A stretch of DNA of 12,664 nt from an uncultured Collinsella sp. (GTDB lineage: Bacteria; Actinomycetota; Coriobacteriia; Coriobacteriales; Coriobacteriaceae). The translations under genes were made by a program, and so were the position numbers. This document shows positions 5,933-12,664 of this stretch, one piece after another. Under the pieces are notes generated by a model. That model saw only the letters and a program-made list of their open reading frames with translations. It did no database searches and had not been told where the DNA came from. Location of the stretch: assembly GCA_900544845.1 (NCBI GenBank), contig UQWV01000052.1:1-12664 (forward strand), in the 5' to 3' direction. Positions within the stretch are counted from its first letter, which is position 1, and every line of letters starts with the position of its first letter.

Positions 5933-6301
5933 ATGATTCAGATGCAAACCATGCTGAACGTCGCCGACAACTCCGGCGCTCGCAAGATTCGCTGCATCAA
6001 GGTGCTTGGCGGTTCCAAGCGTCGTTATGCAGGCATCGGCGATGTGTTCATCGGTGCTGTCCAGGAGGCTACCCCTGGCGCCAACGTCAAGAAGAAGGAC
6101 GTTGTCCGTTGCGTCGTCGTTCGCACCGTTAAGGAGATCCGCCGCAAGGATGGCTCCTACATTCGCTTTGATGAGAACGCCTGCGTTGTCATCAACAACG
6201 ATGGTTCGCCCGTCGGCACCCGTATCTTCGGGCCCGTCGCTCGCGAGCTTCGTGACAAGAAGTACATGAAGATCGTCTCGCTCGCTCCCGAGACCCTGTA
6301 G
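5933..6301 (+). CDS. rplN: 50S ribosomal protein L14
   Basis: It encodes 122 residues, the exact length typical of L14, a beta-barrel protein at the subunit interface that also contacts initiation and silencing factors in other bacteria. It begins MIQMQTMLNVADNSGARK and carries GGSKRRYAGIGD, the basic KKDVVRCVVVRT strand and GTRIFGPVARELR. GGAGGA (5918-5923) is the ribosome-binding site. In other bacteria rplN opens the spc operon; here it and rplX follow the S10 genes and then the cluster ends. Confidence 0.97.
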   Translation: MIQMQTMLNVADNSGARKIRCIKVLGGSKRRYAGIGDVFIGAVQEATPGANVKKKDVVRCVVVRTVKEIRRKDGSYIRFDENACVVINNDGSPVGTRIFGPVARELRDKKYMKIVSLAPETL

Positions 6302-6314
6302 TTAGGGGAGATAT

Positions 6315-6620
6315 ATGTATATCAAGAAGGGCGATAAGGTCCAGGTTCTCTCTGGTAAGGATCGCGGCAAGCAGGGCGTTGTCCTGCGTGCTCTCCCCGC
6401 CGAGAACAAGGTCGTTGTCGAGGGCGTTTCGGTCGTCAAGAAGGCCGTCAAGCCCAACGCTGCCAACCAGCAGGGCGGCATCGTTTCGCAGGAGGCTCCT
6501 ATCGACGCCTCCAACGTCAATCTCGTTTGCCCCGAGTGCGGTAAGGTTACCCGCGTCGGTCACGAGAAGGACGGCAAGAACAAGCTGCGCGTCTGCAAGA
6601 AGTGCGGCCACAAGTTCTAA
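6315..6620 (+). CDS. rplX: 50S ribosomal protein L24 (zinc-ribbon form)
   Basis: It encodes 101 residues, typical of L24, a KOW-domain protein that initiates assembly of the large subunit on the 5' end of 23S rRNA. The KOW motif (KKGDKVQVLSGKDRGKQG) fills the N-terminus. The C-terminal part has two CxxC pairs (C72/C75 in VCPECGK and C94/C97 in VCKKCGH), a probable zinc ribbon seen in many but not all bacterial L24 proteins. GGGGAGA (6304-6310) is the ribosome-binding site. It is the last gene of the operon in this window; a terminator begins 28 nt after the stop. Confidence 0.97.
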   Translation: MYIKKGDKVQVLSGKDRGKQGVVLRALPAENKVVVEGVSVVKKAVKPNAANQQGGIVSQEAPIDASNVNLVCPECGKVTRVGHEKDGKNKLRVCKKCGHKF

Positions 6621-6647
6621 GCTGCCCGCAACATCAAGTTGCTAGCA

Positions 6648-6682
6648 AAGGCCCGGATGCCCCAAGGCACCCGGGCCTTTTT
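6648..6682 (+). terminator. Intrinsic terminator of the ribosomal-protein operon
   Basis: AAGGCCCGG (6648-6656) pairs with CCGGGCCTT (6671-6679); after one mismatch TGCC (6658-6661) pairs with GGCA (6666-6669) around a CCAA loop. A T-run (6678-6682) follows. This is a strong canonical rho-independent terminator directly after rplX, so the spc-operon genes are not co-transcribed from here. Confidence 0.93.
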
Positions 6683-6693
6683 CTATCCCTACT

Positions 6694-6832
6694 CATTGGG
6701 GACAGACTTAAATGACTTGTCGTTGGGGATGTTCTTAAACGGCTAGTTGATGGGGACAGTCTTTAGATTTGTATATCTGGCCATCTGGGATAGGCTTCAA
6801 CGAAAGCGGCACCTAGGGACAGTCCTTTGATG
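6694..6832. repeat. Short tandem-like repeats built on TTGGGGACAG-nCTTwAA
   Basis: Three units begin near 6694, 6721 and 6748 with their GGGGA cores at 6698, 6725 and 6752, exactly 27 bp apart. A fourth, diverged unit has AGGGACAGTC at 6815-6824, inside a hairpin formed by GGCACC (6808-6813) and GGTGCC (6836-6841). There is no coding frame of note in the interval. The units may be decayed copies of a dispersed intergenic repeat or protein-binding iterons; the function is unknown. Confidence 0.5.
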
Positions 6833-6922
6833 TCTGGTGCCCCCAGAGGGGTGAAGTAATGCAGCTGGCTCTGTCTTTAGGGCTATGGTGCTCCGCCCCT
6901 ATATGTTTCACAAGGTTTGTCG

Positions 6923-6964
6923 CATGCGCATTTACGCGCAGAGTCTTGCGCGATGATGCGCATG
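6923..6964. repeat. Inverted repeat forming a 15-bp hairpin with 6-nt loop
   Basis: CATGCGCAT (6923-6931) pairs with ATGCGCATG (6956-6964), and inside it CGCGCA (6935-6940) pairs with TGCGCG (6947-6952) around a gagtct loop. The two stems are separated by a symmetrical 3x3 internal loop. No T-run follows, so it is not an ordinary terminator. Its GCGCA words recur in the palindrome at 7032-7049, which suggests a shared binding protein. Confidence 0.6.
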
Positions 6965-7009
6965 GCCGCGCAAATATCTGCTAACTATGGTTAAATAATG
7001 ACCGATAAA

Positions 7010-7061
7010 CAAATAAACACGCAAATACAAGCAAATGCGCGCGCATTTGTGCGAATATAAG
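7010..7061 (+). promoter_or_regulatory. Candidate operator and promoter of the oxidoreductase-deoR unit
   Basis: A perfect 18-bp palindrome, CAAATGCGCGCGCATTTG, lies at 7032-7049, 55 bp before the oxidoreductase ATG. The half-site word CAAAT(A/G) also occurs at 7010 and 7022. TATAAG at 7056-7061 is a possible -10 box, which would place the palindrome over the -35 region, where a repressor would block transcription. The neighbouring DeoR-family regulator is the natural candidate to bind. No good -35 was found. Confidence 0.45.
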
Positions 7062-7104
7062 GCTGTTGGAAATGAAGGACTTCCGATGACTCAGGAGGCA
7101 CATA

Positions 7105-8184
7105 ATGGCAGATTCCAAACAGGCTCCGCTCGACGCCGAAGCAGCCGCAAAAGCAGCGTTCACTTCGGTCCAGGACAAGCCATTCCCCGATGATATCTTT
7201 ACGGCTCCCGAGCTTCGTTGGGCTGTGATCGGGTGCGGCGTTATCGCCAACCAGATGGCCCAGTCTCTCGCTCTTGCCGGTCGCAAGCTTGCGGGCGTCG
7301 CCAACCGCACGCTGTCCAAGGCTCAGGCTTTTGCTGAGCAATATGGCATCGAGAAGGTCTATGAAACGGTCGAGGACCTCTACGCCGATCCGAACATTGA
7401 CGCAGTCTATATCACCACGCCGCACAACACTCACATCACCTACCTGCGATCCGCTCTGGCAGCCGGCAAGCACGTGCTCTGTGAGAAGGCTATTACCCTC
7501 AACTCCGCCGAGCTCGACGAGGCCCGCGCCATTGCCGGTGATCACAACGTCGTCCTTATGGACGCCACCACGGTGCTTCACATGCCCTTATATCAAGAGC
7601 TGCGTCGCCGCATGGATGACGGTGAGTTCGGCCGCATGAATCTCGCCCAACTCAACTTTGGCAGCTATAAGGAGTACGGCGACCTGACCAACCGCTTCTA
7701 CAACCGCAACCTTGCTGGCGGTGCCATGCTCGATATTGGCGTGTATGCCCTGTCTGTCATGCGCCTCTTTATGGCGAGCCAGCCCGCTGAGGTTGTCTCG
7801 CTGGGCAATACCTGTGAGACCGGCGTTGACGTTGCGGGCGGCATCGTATGCCGTAATTCCGAACAGCAGCTGGGCGTGGTGAGCCTCACGCTCCACTCCA
7901 AGCAGCCCAAGCGCTCGGTCATCAGCTTCGATAAGTGCTACATCGAGGTCAACGATTATCCGCGTGCCGATCACGCGACCATCGTGTGGACTGCGGACGG
8001 CCATCGCGAGGAGGTTCACGCTGGCACCGAGGCCTACGCACTGTGCTACGAGATGGCCGACCTGGAGAAGGCCGTTGCCGGCGATGACTCGAAGCGCGAG
8101 CTTCTGGGCTATGCTTCTGATGTTATGGAGCTTATGACCAAGCTCCGCGCCGATTGGGGAGTCGTGTACCCCGAGGAGGAGTAA
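7105..8184 (+). CDS. Gfo/Idh/MocA family NAD(P)-dependent oxidoreductase
   Basis: It encodes 359 residues. An N-terminal lead of about 35 residues precedes a Rossmann nucleotide-binding fold with AVIGCGVIA at residues 40-48 and the second-strand GVANRT. The family's E-K-P motif appears as CEKA (C126, E127, K128), with the usual proline replaced by alanine; the lysine is kept. The second-domain motif GGAMLDIGVYAL has D210 and Y214, the tyrosine form seen in glucose-fructose oxidoreductase and dihydrodiol-dehydrogenase-like members rather than the histidine form. Such enzymes oxidise or reduce sugars, inositols or related polyols in the cytoplasm; the substrate cannot be named. A strong AGGAGG (7093-7098) precedes the ATG. 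The regulator gene starts 3 nt after its stop, so the two form an operon and the substrate or product may be the regulator's signal. Confidence 0.9.
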   Translation: MADSKQAPLDAEAAAKAAFTSVQDKPFPDDIFTAPELRWAVIGCGVIANQMAQSLALAGRKLAGVANRTLSKAQAFAEQYGIEKVYETVEDLYADPNIDAVYITTPHNTHITYLRSALAAGKHVLCEKAITLNSAELDEARAIAGDHNVVLMDATTVLHMPLYQELRRRMDDGEFGRMNLAQLNFGSYKEYGDLTNRFYNRNLAGGAMLDIGVYALSVMRLFMASQPAEVVSLGNTCETGVDVAGGIVCRNSEQQLGVVSLTLHSKQPKRSVISFDKCYIEVNDYPRADHATIVWTADGHREEVHAGTEAYALCYEMADLEKAVAGDDSKRELLGYASDVMELMTKLRADWGVVYPEEE

Positions 8185-8187
8185 GCG

Positions 8188-8934
8188 ATGCTAGCGGAAG
8201 ATAGGCTCAACGCGATCGTGGCGATGGTGCAGCAGGCCGGCTCGGTTACCGTACCAGAGCTTGCTGAGGCCCTGGGCGTGACGGCGTCTACCATTCGGCG
8301 CGACCTGCAGACGCTCGACCGAGCGCACCGCATCGCCAAGGTCCACGGTGGGGCGACGAGTCTTGAGCGCGCGCACGTGACGCGCGACCTAACGCTTAAT
8401 GAGCGCAGCGACCTCCATAACGATGACAAGGAGCGTATATGCGCCCGTGCGGCGGCGCTTGTGGAGCCTGAGGGCTTTGTATACATCGACTCGGGCTCGA
8501 CGACGCTCAAGCTCATCGAGCATCTTCCACACCTTGAAGATGTCACCTATGTGACCGATTCCGTGCTCCATGCTCAACGCCTTGCTTTGCGTGGCATGCG
8601 TATCGTGGTGCTGGGCGGCGAGCTCAAACCCGAGACCGAGGCGCTCGTCGGTCCCGACGCCTTGGCAACCCTGGACCGCTATAACTTCAACTGCGGCTTT
8701 TGGGGTTCCAATGGCATCGCCGTCGAGCAAGGTCTCACCACACCGGATATCGAGGAAGCGCAAGTCAAGCGTATCTCGATGCGCCATACCGCCAAACGCT
8801 TCGTAATCTCAGACGCCAGCAAATTCGGCATGGTGGCGCCCGTCAAGTTCGCGGACTTCCGCGACGCAACGATTATTACCGCGGGCGAGGTCCCCGCCAA
8901 GTACCGGGCAATGGACAACGTCATCACAGTCTAG
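8188..8934 (+). CDS. DeoR/GlpR family transcriptional regulator
   Basis: It encodes 248 residues, the normal DeoR-family length. The N-terminal winged helix-turn-helix spans about residues 5-58, with VTVPELAEALGVTASTIRRD and the wing RIAKVHGGAT. The C-terminal sensor domain has DSGSTT (101-106), the phosphosugar-binding loop, LGGELKPET (142-150) and SDASKFG (208-214). Members usually repress sugar-metabolism operons and are released by a phosphorylated sugar. GAGGAGGA (8173-8180), inside the end of the preceding gene, is the ribosome-binding site. A likely target is the palindromic region upstream of its own operon. No sugar kinase or PTS gene is adjacent, which leaves the inducer unknown. 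Confidence 0.93.
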   Translation: MLAEDRLNAIVAMVQQAGSVTVPELAEALGVTASTIRRDLQTLDRAHRIAKVHGGATSLERAHVTRDLTLNERSDLHNDDKERICARAAALVEPEGFVYIDSGSTTLKLIEHLPHLEDVTYVTDSVLHAQRLALRGMRIVVLGGELKPETEALVGPDALATLDRYNFNCGFWGSNGIAVEQGLTTPDIEEAQVKRISMRHTAKRFVISDASKFGMVAPVKFADFRDATIITAGEVPAKYRAMDNVITV

Positions 8935-8956
8935 CAGCAGGGGACGGGCTAAGGCC

Positions 8957-8996
8957 AAAACCACCGCGAAGGGGCAGGAACCTTTGTGGTGGTTTT
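8957..8996 (+). terminator. Intrinsic terminator after the deoR-type gene
   Basis: AAAACCACC (8957-8965) pairs with GGTGGTTTT (8988-8996), with an inner AAGG (8969-8972) / CCTT (8981-8984) stem. The T-run is the end of the right arm, and the mirrored A-run on the left means it could work in both directions. It lies 22 nt after the stop of the regulator gene. Confidence 0.8.
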
Positions 8997-9010
8997 GACG
9001 TTTGTCCAGA

Positions 9011-9053
9011 TAAAACCTGCCAAAATAAACCTGTCCCTTTTCGGCAGGTTTTA
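9011..9053 (-). terminator. Intrinsic terminator of the pseudouridine-synthase operon (minus strand)
   Basis: TAAAACCTGCC (9011-9021) and GGCAGGTTTTA (9043-9053) form a perfect 11-bp stem with a 21-nt loop. Read on the minus strand the helix begins with the TAA stop codon of the pseudouridine synthase and ends in TTTTA. Together with the preceding hairpin it separates the two convergent transcription units. Confidence 0.8.
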
Positions 9054-9710
9054 GGGCTCCCAGGGGCAGGGGGCTTCGATGTGGATGTGCTCGCCGGTTA
9101 CGGGATGCGTGAAGGACACGCTGTGGGCGTGGAGCATCAGGCCACAGGGGCGCGGCGTTCCGTACAGGTCGTCGCCAACCAGGGGATGACGCTCGCTCGC
9201 CAGGTGCACGCGAATTTGGTGCTTGCGGCCGGTGAGCAACTCGACATCGATATACGAGCGCGTGGGCAGGCCTCGGCGGCTCTTAAGGCGCTTGAGCACC
9301 TTCACGCGCGTCTGAGACGGCTTGCCGCTGGCGCCAACGCGCATCTTGCGGCTATCGTGGCGGTCGCGGGCGATGGGCTTGTCGATGAGCTTTTCGTTCC
9401 AGTCGATTTTGCCCTCGGCGAGCGCCAGATAGTGCTTTTCGAATGCGTGGTCGATGACCATCTGGTCAAAGGCGGGCTGCGTCTGCTTGTCGAGCGAAAA
9501 CAGCACCACGCCGGTGGTGTCGCGGTCCAGGCGGTTGAGCGGCTGCATGTCGGTCGCGGCAAAGCCGTCGCCCATCGCCAGCAGCAGGTCGCTGGCGTAG
9601 TCGGTGAGCGTGCGCTCGCCGGTGCCGTCGCCGTGGACGATCATGCCGGCGGGCTTGTCGATGGCCATGAGCCAGGCGTCGCAGTAGAGGACTTGAGGTT
9701 CTTCGTTCAC
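9051..9710 (-). CDS. RluA family pseudouridine synthase
   Basis: It encodes 219 residues, a short form lacking the N-terminal S4 RNA-binding domain. Pseudouridine synthases of this family isomerise uridines in rRNA or tRNA. The catalytic motif is present as NRLDRDTTG (residues 59-67) with the catalytic aspartate D62; the first residue is N where most members have H. LLTGRKHQIRVHL and PLVGDDLYG in the C-terminal half are further signatures. The start is GTG at 9710, with GAAAGG 7 nt upstream. It lies 15 nt downstream of the U32 gene on the same strand, so the two are almost certainly co-transcribed. The target position in RNA cannot be told from sequence. Confidence 0.92.
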   Translation of the reverse strand: MNEEPQVLYCDAWLMAIDKPAGMIVHGDGTGERTLTDYASDLLLAMGDGFAATDMQPLNRLDRDTTGVVLFSLDKQTQPAFDQMVIDHAFEKHYLALAEGKIDWNEKLIDKPIARDRHDSRKMRVGASGKPSQTRVKVLKRLKSRRGLPTRSYIDVELLTGRKHQIRVHLASERHPLVGDDLYGTPRPCGLMLHAHSVSFTHPVTGEHIHIEAPCPWEP

Positions 9711-9725
9711 GTGTAAGCCTTTCGG

Positions 9726-12218
9726 TTAGCTAATTCCCACAAACATGCAGCCCGAGGTCGCCCCGCGTAGGCGGGCGGCGGGCTTGCGGCCGACCTGCGC
9801 TGCTTCGACGGCACGACGGACGCGGGCGACGGCACGGCCCACCTCATCCGTCTCGAGCAGCGTTCCGTCCACCATAAGACGACGCACGCCGGCATCGAGC
9901 AGCTGAGGAACCTGCGGCGTGAGGTCGATGGGGTAGGCATCGTACAGGCGAGAGCGGCCGTGGATGTCGGTGCGGACGGGCATGACCTTGCCATCGATAT
10001 TCTTGAGTGACAGCTTGCGGGCGCGCAGACGGCAGTTGGCGCAATCGTGGATACAGCCGTTGGCAACCTGCAGAATGCAATGCTCGCTTGTCATGACGCG
10101 CGGGCGGCCAAAGACGGTGATGCCCAGAGCCGCGGGCGCGGCGGCGCCGAGCGAGACAATCTCGTCGAGCGTGATCTCGGGCGAGAGCCAAAACGCACCG
10201 GCTCCGCGCTCGGCAAGCGCGTCCATGCAGGGCGTGTTGTGCACCGGTAGACAAGAGCGAATCTCGACCGTGGCGCCGGCCTGCGCGGCTACAGCGAGCT
10301 CGGAGATATTGCCGACGGCGACGGTGGTTCCGGCATTGATCCAGGGATCGACGCGCTCGTGGTCGACGGCGCGGCAGACCTCGTCGAGTACGGGTACGAT
10401 GCCCTGCTCAGGCGCATCGGCAGGGGAGAGTCCGGCTGCATCGAGCGCGTCGGTGGCCATGTAGATGCGCGTGGCGCCCTCGGCGCGAGCTGCCTCGGCG
10501 GCTTCGAGCGTGGTGACGGTGGCGCAGATCTGCGGCTCATCGCGGTAATGCTCGGGCATGGCGCGCGTACATTTGTCGCGCACCGGAATCTCGAGCGTTT
10601 TCGCGCGCTCCTCGTACGGTGCCAGAATGGCCTCTTCCAGCGCCTTACAAGCGGCGGCGCGCACCTTGTGCACGGCGGAAAAGCCCATACCGCAGCCCTT
10701 ATCGAGTGCCACATCAAAGCTCGCTGCTTCAAAGGGCGAGGAGCCCATGCGGCCCACATGCTCAACCAGGTCTGCCGCCTCGACGGCGCGGGTCTTGGCG
10801 GCCTCGACGGTGAAGTCCGTGGCGGTGGCGGTGAGCGCGGGGTTGTCACAGCAGGTGAGTGTGACAGTAAATGGCTCGCCTAGGCGCGCCACGACGGACA
10901 CGTCAACAGCTCGGCGGCGCAGCACATCGCGCTTGAGCGCGGCGCCGGCGGCGTCGATGGCACGCTGACTGCGAATCACGCGGACGCGGCAACCCTCGGG
11001 CATGCTGCGGGGCACACGGCATTCGATGATGTCGCCCGCGGCGGCATCATCGGCGGCAATGGTGGTCAGGAACTGGTCAAATTCGTTATCGTGGCGAAGC
11101 TCCAGCAGGTCGCCCTTGCCCACGGGCTCAAACAGCTCAATGCGGGCGATGGCGGCGCGGCGACGGCGATCGTCGGGCTTGAGTCCGCGTACATCGCGGT
11201 TGGCCAGGCGACTGCCCAGCACCGTGCCCACAATCTGGCCGCGGTTGTTGGAGCGCTCGTAGCTCATCATCTCGTCACCCGAGGTACCGTCTTGGTAGGC
11301 GTGCGTAAAGTCGCGGTTGAAGCAGCGCTTGAGCTGTCGCTGGCGGGCCGCATCCTCATCCTTAGAGGTCGAAACATCGGCCAGCATGTCATCAATCTGG
11401 TGACGATACACGTCGACGATGGAATACACGTAATCGGGGGCCTTCATGCGGCCCTCGAGCTTGAGCGATGCGGCGCCGGCGTCATACAGACGGCGAACAA
11501 GCTGCGAAGTGTTGGTGTCGCGCGGGCACAGCGCGCGCTCGCGACCGGCAGGGGAGAGCGAGCGGCCGCTCTCGTCGATCAGCTCGTAGGGCAGGCGGCA
11601 GGGCTGGGCGCACATGCCGCGGTTGGCCGAGCGGCCCGCCATGGCAAAGCTCGAAAGCAGGCACAGGCCCGAGTAGCAAAAGCAGATGGCGCCATGGCTA
11701 AAGACCTCAAGGTCCACATCGGGTGCGGCGTCGTGGATGGCGGCGATCTCGTCGATGGAGAGCTCGCGCGAGAGAGTCACGCGGTCGGCGCCCTGCTCGC
11801 GGCACCAAAGGGTTCCGCGGTCGTCGTGGATGTTCGCCTGGGTCGAGATATGTGTCTCGATGCCGGGCATGGTGCGCTTGACCTCAAAGAACAGACCCCA
11901 GTCCTGGATAATGAAGGCATCGGCGCCCAGCGTGGAGCAGCGATGGATGAGCTGCAGCGCATCGCTCATCTCGGACTGCTTGATGACGATGTTTACCGTG
12001 ACGTAGACGCGCGACCCGGCTAGATGCGCGGCGCGGCAGGCTTGCTCAAAGGCCTCGTCGGTAAAGTTGGTGGCCTTGCGGCGGGCGTTGAAGCTGCCCA
12101 TGCCGCAGTAGATGGCGTCTGCCCCGGCGGCGAGCGCGGCGGCAAAGGGCTCGGGCCCTCCGGCGGGCGCCAAAAGCTCGGGTCTGCGGTTGGTGGTTCG
12201 ACTGGCGTTTGCGGTCAT
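9726..12218 (-). CDS. U32 family protein, RlhA-like (23S rRNA hydroxylase or collagenase-like annotation)
   Basis: It encodes 830 residues. The N-terminal U32 domain (about 12-270) has the family block EVFSHGAICFCYSGLC and SANRGMCAQPCR, with cysteines C179, C186, C203 and C207 suited to an iron-sulfur cluster, and KLEGRMKAPDYVY (253-265). FNRDFTHAY (300-308) and a middle DUF3656-like region (about 390-540) resemble E. coli RlhA, which makes 5-hydroxycytidine in 23S rRNA; RlhA is about 650 residues, so this protein is longer. The extra C-terminal part (about 550-830) looks like a second U32-like half with four cysteines in a tight group (C714, C722, C726, C729). Databases often call such proteins peptidase or collagenase U32, but a protease role is doubtful. 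The ATG at 12218 is preceded by AAAGG. It shares an operon with the pseudouridine synthase, which supports an RNA-modification role. Confidence 0.88.
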   Translation of the reverse strand: MTANASRTTNRRPELLAPAGGPEPFAAALAAGADAIYCGMGSFNARRKATNFTDEAFEQACRAAHLAGSRVYVTVNIVIKQSEMSDALQLIHRCSTLGADAFIIQDWGLFFEVKRTMPGIETHISTQANIHDDRGTLWCREQGADRVTLSRELSIDEIAAIHDAAPDVDLEVFSHGAICFCYSGLCLLSSFAMAGRSANRGMCAQPCRLPYELIDESGRSLSPAGRERALCPRDTNTSQLVRRLYDAGAASLKLEGRMKAPDYVYSIVDVYRHQIDDMLADVSTSKDEDAARQRQLKRCFNRDFTHAYQDGTSGDEMMSYERSNNRGQIVGTVLGSRLANRDVRGLKPDDRRRRAAIARIELFEPVGKGDLLELRHDNEFDQFLTTIAADDAAAGDIIECRVPRSMPEGCRVRVIRSQRAIDAAGAALKRDVLRRRAVDVSVVARLGEPFTVTLTCCDNPALTATATDFTVEAAKTRAVEAADLVEHVGRMGSSPFEAASFDVALDKGCGMGFSAVHKVRAAACKALEEAILAPYEERAKTLEIPVRDKCTRAMPEHYRDEPQICATVTTLEAAEAARAEGATRIYMATDALDAAGLSPADAPEQGIVPVLDEVCRAVDHERVDPWINAGTTVAVGNISELAVAAQAGATVEIRSCLPVHNTPCMDALAERGAGAFWLSPEITLDEIVSLGAAAPAALGITVFGRPRVMTSEHCILQVANGCIHDCANCRLRARKLSLKNIDGKVMPVRTDIHGRSRLYDAYPIDLTPQVPQLLDAGVRRLMVDGTLLETDEVGRAVARVRRAVEAAQVGRKPAARLRGATSGCMFVGIS

Positions 12219-12250
12219 ATCCTGCCTTTCAAAATGCTCAGATATTCAAA

Positions 12251-12256
12251 AGTATA
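12251..12256 (-). promoter_or_regulatory. Possible -10 box for the U32-pseudouridine synthase operon
   Basis: On the minus strand a TATACT hexamer lies 33 bp upstream of the U32 start codon. No clear -35 is seen at 16-18 bp, so the promoter is only suggested. Confidence 0.35.
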
Positions 12257-12309
12257 GTGGTGCCGTTGCGGCAGGCGATGCCCGTGCTCCAAGCAGGATA
12301 AAGTCTTCA

Positions 12310-12329
12310 GCAGCTTGGACTGGCTGCTC
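12310..12329. repeat. Small inverted repeat in the divergent intergenic region
   Basis: AGCAGC (12310-12315) and GCTGCT (12324-12329) can form a 6-bp stem with an 8-nt loop between the divergent U32 and RidA genes. The rest of the roughly 300-bp gap (12219-12517) shows only the promoter boxes listed and no gene. Confidence 0.35.
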
Positions 12330-12400
12330 CACATGAGAACCGTTCAGCGGTCCGGGGAAACCGTTGGGCGATAAAATATTCTCGCAATGTGATAATAATC

Positions 12401-12429
12401 TTGCATCGCGCGAAAACCTTGAGTACTAT
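12401..12429 (+). promoter_or_regulatory. Sigma-70-type promoter for the RidA gene
   Basis: TTGCAT (12401-12406) and TACTAT (12424-12429) are separated by exactly 17 bp, a good vegetative promoter pair. It would give a transcript with a leader of about 80 nt before the ATG at 12518. Confidence 0.6.
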
Positions 12430-12517
12430 CCCAATCAAGCGCGGTGTTCAGACCGAATTGTGCCTCCCGGTGCGAACGCCGCGCTCTCGCTCTCTATTTG
12501 ATTGTAAGGAGAAAAAC

Positions 12518-12664
12518 ATGAGCAAGACCGTCGTGTCTTCCGATAACGCACCCGCAGCCATCGGCCCGTATTCCCCCGGTATCCAGGCCGGCAACATGGT
12601 GTTCCTGTCCGGCCAGCTGGGCATCGACCCCGCAACCGGCAAGATGCCCGAGGGCGTCGAGGCC
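12518..12664 (+). CDS. ridA: RidA family (YjgF/YER057c/UK114) protein, N-terminal part
   Basis: The frame starts at ATG 12518 after TAAGGAGA (12505-12512) and is open to the window end, giving 49 residues of a protein normally about 125 long. RidA proteins hydrolyse reactive enamine/imine intermediates such as 2-aminoacrylate released by PLP enzymes, protecting the cell. The visible N-terminus (NAPAAIGPYSPGIQAGN, then VFLSGQLGIDPATG) is the standard family sequence; the usual Q after PYS is P here. The active-site arginine, near residue 105, lies outside the window, so true RidA cannot be told from other Rid subfamilies. It is divergent from the U32 operon. Confidence 0.88.
   Translation, partial: MSKTVVSSDNAPAAIGPYSPGIQAGNMVFLSGQLGIDPATGKMPEGVEA

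Noticed and set aside
8700..9716. Plus-strand open frame of 338 codons across the deoR end and the pseudouridine synthase
   Set aside because: It overlaps two well-supported genes and both terminators, and its composition is that of an antisense shadow.
12219..12517. tRNA gene or riboswitch in the gap before the RidA gene
   Set aside because: No cloverleaf or known aptamer core could be traced; only a small 6-bp hairpin and promoter boxes are seen.

Overview
The window looks like chromosomal DNA from a high-GC Gram-positive bacterium, most probably a gut Coriobacteriia and perhaps Collinsella. This rests on protein character, GC-rich codon use and gene content. The genus is an inference, not a measurement.

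Layout. Positions 1-373 hold the C-terminal end of a histidine-phosphatase (phosphoglycerate-mutase-like) gene. A 177-bp near-perfect palindrome (403-579) follows, then a structured leader of about 190 nt. Positions 832-6620 are a ribosomal-protein operon, all on the plus strand: rplC, rplD, rplW, rplB, rpsS, rplV, rpsC, rplP, rpmC, rpsQ, rplN, rplX. It ends in a strong intrinsic terminator. The usual first S10-operon gene (rpsJ) is not upstream of rplC, and the usual continuation (rplE and the spc genes) does not follow rplX. A repeat-bearing, palindrome-rich intergenic stretch (6685-7104) leads into a two-gene plus-strand unit: a Gfo/Idh/MocA oxidoreductase and a DeoR-family regulator. This unit converges, across two hairpin terminators, on a minus-strand pair: a U32-family protein resembling RlhA (upstream in transcription) and an RluA-type pseudouridine synthase. 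Divergent from the U32 gene is the start of a RidA-family gene, cut by the window edge.

How the parts work together. The ribosomal genes are tightly packed, with several 1-base stop/start overlaps, except at three places where long non-coding gaps occur: before rplC, before rplB and before rplN. Each gap contains nested helices. The gaps before rplC and rplB share a 26-nt motif (23 of 26 identical) that can form a small hairpin. The gaps before rplB and rplN each offer two mutually exclusive pairings, one of which would cover the Shine-Dalgarno sequence. Together these look like a set of RNA regulatory elements controlling segments of the operon, possibly ribosomal-protein autoregulation of a kind I do not recognise. 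The oxidoreductase/DeoR pair has candidate operator sequences just upstream. The U32/RluA pair may be a small rRNA-modification operon.
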